The notes under the pieces are model-generated. The model made no database searches, was not told where the DNA came from, and was given only the letters and a program-made list of their open reading frames with translations. Made by a program: the position numbers and the translations under genes. From Blautia sp. (GTDB lineage Bacteria > Bacillota > Clostridia > Lachnospirales > Lachnospiraceae), in the NCBI GenBank assembly GCA_017420455.1, contig JAFOJB010000439.1, positions 1 through 5,672 on the forward strand: a stretch of DNA of 5,672 nucleotides. The letters are read 5' to 3'. Each line of letters begins with the position of its first letter. The first letter of the stretch is position 1. Below, in pieces: positions 4,757 to 5,672 of this stretch.

Positions 4757-5395
4757 ATGAGCGGGGATTCCAGAAAAGAACTTGATCAGCTGCTTCGGGA
4801 AAGGTCTGTGCAGGAAAGGCTGGCATTAAAAAGGGCTGCATCGGAGAGAGTGGCGCGGCAGATGGCGAAACCGGACAGAACACAGAGAACAGTTTCGGAC
4901 AGAGAACTGCAGGAAAGAGAAGCACTGGAGAGAAGCATACAGGAAAGGGCGGCTTTGAGCAGGGACTCGCGGGAGAAAACGGCTCTGGACAGGAGCGTAC
5001 AGAGCACAGATCTTCCGGACAGGAACGCGCAGGGGAAAGCCTGCCTGCCGGCAGAGCCCAGAGAAAAGAGAAAAAGCGTGCGTATTTTTCTGCGTGTAAT
5101 GGAGCTTGTTGCCATCGCTGCCAGCTTCCTTGCAAGGAGCAGTATCGCAAGGTTCGTGGTGGCAAAGCTTTCCGGGGATGTGATCGTAGAGGTTACCGCC
5201 CGGTTTGGAAGGGATGCGGGGCACGCTCTGACCACAGTCATGGCGGCGATCATGGCAAAACCCGAGATCATCGGATTCGTGGTGACAGGAGTGATTCTCG
5301 TAATCGATCTTCTGGTTACGTGCTGTATGACTGTCCGCAGGAGACGAAGAAGAAGGAGACGGGTGCAGGAGCTGTCACAGAACATCCGCCGATAA
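4757..5395 (+). CDS. Unrecognised membrane protein with Arg/Glu-rich decapeptide repeats
   Basis: I do not recognise this 212-aa protein. Residues 1-108 are highly charged and likely helical or coiled-coil, with 10-residue repeats: two units at 16-35 and five at 49-98, of pattern R-x-x-[QR]-E-[RK]-x-A-L-x (for example RSIQERAALS) that decays in the last two. Residues 109-170 are moderately hydrophobic (MELVAIAASFLA at 115-126). Residues 171-193 (IIGFVVTGVILVIDLLVTCC and the next three) form a strong membrane segment, followed at once by nine arginines (194-202), which by the positive-inside rule suggests a cytoplasmic C-terminus. No signal peptide is seen. The start is an ATG at 4757 with GAGGGG (4745-4750) spaced 6 nt. 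It has its own consensus promoter, a structured leader and a strong terminator, so it is a single-gene unit. A link with the neighbouring secretion genes is only positional. Confidence 0.75.
   Translation: MSGDSRKELDQLLRERSVQERLALKRAASERVARQMAKPDRTQRTVSDRELQEREALERSIQERAALSRDSREKTALDRSVQSTDLPDRNAQGKACLPAEPREKRKSVRIFLRVMELVAIAASFLARSSIARFVVAKLSGDVIVEVTARFGRDAGHALTTVMAAIMAKPEIIGFVVTGVILVIDLLVTCCMTVRRRRRRRRRVQELSQNIRR
4901..5050 (+). repeat. 30-bp coding repeats (five units)
   Basis: Five consecutive 30-bp units encode residues 49-98 of the 212-aa protein, each starting at an arginine codon. The first two agree best (RELQEREALE, RSIQERAALS), the third is RDSREKTALD, and units four and five are degenerate. 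Two more related decamers lie earlier, at residues 16-35. The repeats are imperfect at the DNA level, which suggests old duplication with selection or drift. Confidence 0.7.
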
Positions 5396-5472
5396 CGCCT
5401 GCAGACCAGGCCGGCTTTCCGGCAGTGCCTTATGGCAGGAATATCCTGAAAGGAAAACGTGCGCGGCAGTTC

Positions 5473-5510
5473 ACGGCCGGAGAAGCAATGTTCTTCTCCG
5501 GCCGTTTTTT
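5473..5510 (+). terminator. Strong intrinsic terminator
   Basis: ACGGCCGGAGAA (5473-5484) pairs perfectly with TTCTCCGGCCGT (5494-5505). One further G-C pair closes a 7-nt loop, and six T (5505-5510) follow. It lies 78 bp after the stop of the 212-codon gene and is oriented to end its transcript. No T-tract is present for the other strand. Confidence 0.93.
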
Positions 5511-5512
5511 GA

Positions 5513-5672
5513 GCGATAAAGCCGCCAGACGTGCGCCGTGCCTGCACGAGCGCACACCTGGCGGCGAACGGTCATCTCAGGGCTTGCCCTGAGATGAGCG
5601 GGAACGCGGATCTGACAGGGGAGTGCCTTTCTCCCCTGTCAGATTGCGATAAAGCCGCCAGACGTGCGCCGT
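5513..5672. repeat. 133-bp triple-hairpin repeat unit and start of a second copy
   Basis: The 27 bases at 5513-5539 recur exactly at 5646-5672, where the window ends, giving a period of 133 bp. One full unit holds three consecutive hairpins. The first is 5521-5565, with arms GCCGCCAG/CTGGCGGC, GTGCGC/GCGCAC and CGTG/CACG around a CCTG loop. The second is 5572-5597, a 12-bp perfect stem TCATCTCAGGGC with a TT loop. The third is 5610-5644, a 14-bp perfect stem ATCTGACAGGGGAG with a 7-nt loop. GCGATAAA joins units. Nothing in it looks coding. Confidence 0.88.

Noticed and set aside
4786..5547. Long minus-strand open frame whose translation looks like a pentapeptide-repeat protein (ALS-x-x-style runs)
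   Set aside because: It is antisense to the 30-bp coding repeats of the + strand gene, which forces a five-residue periodicity on the opposite strand. The rest is rich in R, T, S and C with no ribosome binding site, while the + strand gene has promoter, Shine-Dalgarno and terminator.
5513..5672. CRISPR array at the right edge
   Set aside because: Only two copies at 133-bp spacing are seen, the repeated part belongs to a hairpin unit, and the intervening DNA is itself two perfect hairpins rather than unique spacers.

Overview
The window is a piece of a type VII secretion (T7SSb/ESX-like, WXG100) locus from a Gram-positive bacterium. Three things suggest a mid-GC member of the Bacillota, most likely a Lachnospiraceae-type Clostridia: the EssC–EsaB–WXG100 arrangement, strong Shine-Dalgarno sites before most genes, and the codon and amino-acid style. 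The taxon is inferred; no rRNA or other marker is present.

Left part (1-4160), one + strand operon-like run. The 3' end of essC encodes the last two FtsK/SpoIIIE-type ATPase modules, the final one degenerate. It overlaps by 4 bp a ubiquitin-fold esaB/yukD gene. Five small genes of about 98-104 codons follow, each encoding a helical protein with a central W-x-G motif (2186-2482, 2696-2995, 2992-3300, 3324-3620, 3846-4160). Four of the five end in the Y-x-x-x-E pattern associated with T7SS export; the third does not. Two spacers between them carry tandem repeats: 12-bp units at 2583-2640 and about 36-bp units at 3663-3802. These look like sites of gene decay or slippage. Together the genes supply a motor end (EssC), an accessory factor (EsaB) and a set of candidate substrates or chaperones (WXG100 proteins).

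Middle part (4161-4756), about 600 bp with no convincing gene. It holds two long inverted repeats (4204-4290 and 4378-4504), then a promoter with perfect sigma-A consensus boxes (TTGACA, 17 bp, TATAAT; 4532-4560). A roughly 190-nt leader follows, containing a diverged 72/70-bp tandem duplication whose copies each carry a hairpin.

Right part (4757-5672). One gene of 212 codons encodes an unrecognised protein with Arg/Glu-rich decapeptide repeats, a hydrophobic C-terminal half and a nine-arginine run after its strongest membrane segment. A strong intrinsic terminator (5473-5510) ends it. The window closes in a repeat unit of 133 bp with three consecutive near-perfect hairpins (5513-5645); the first 27 bases of a second identical copy run off the right edge, so an array may continue beyond.

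All genes called are on the + strand. Functions of the secretion genes rest on recognised family motifs. The 212-aa protein, the structured leader and the triple-hairpin repeat are the parts I cannot assign and are the best candidates for something undescribed.
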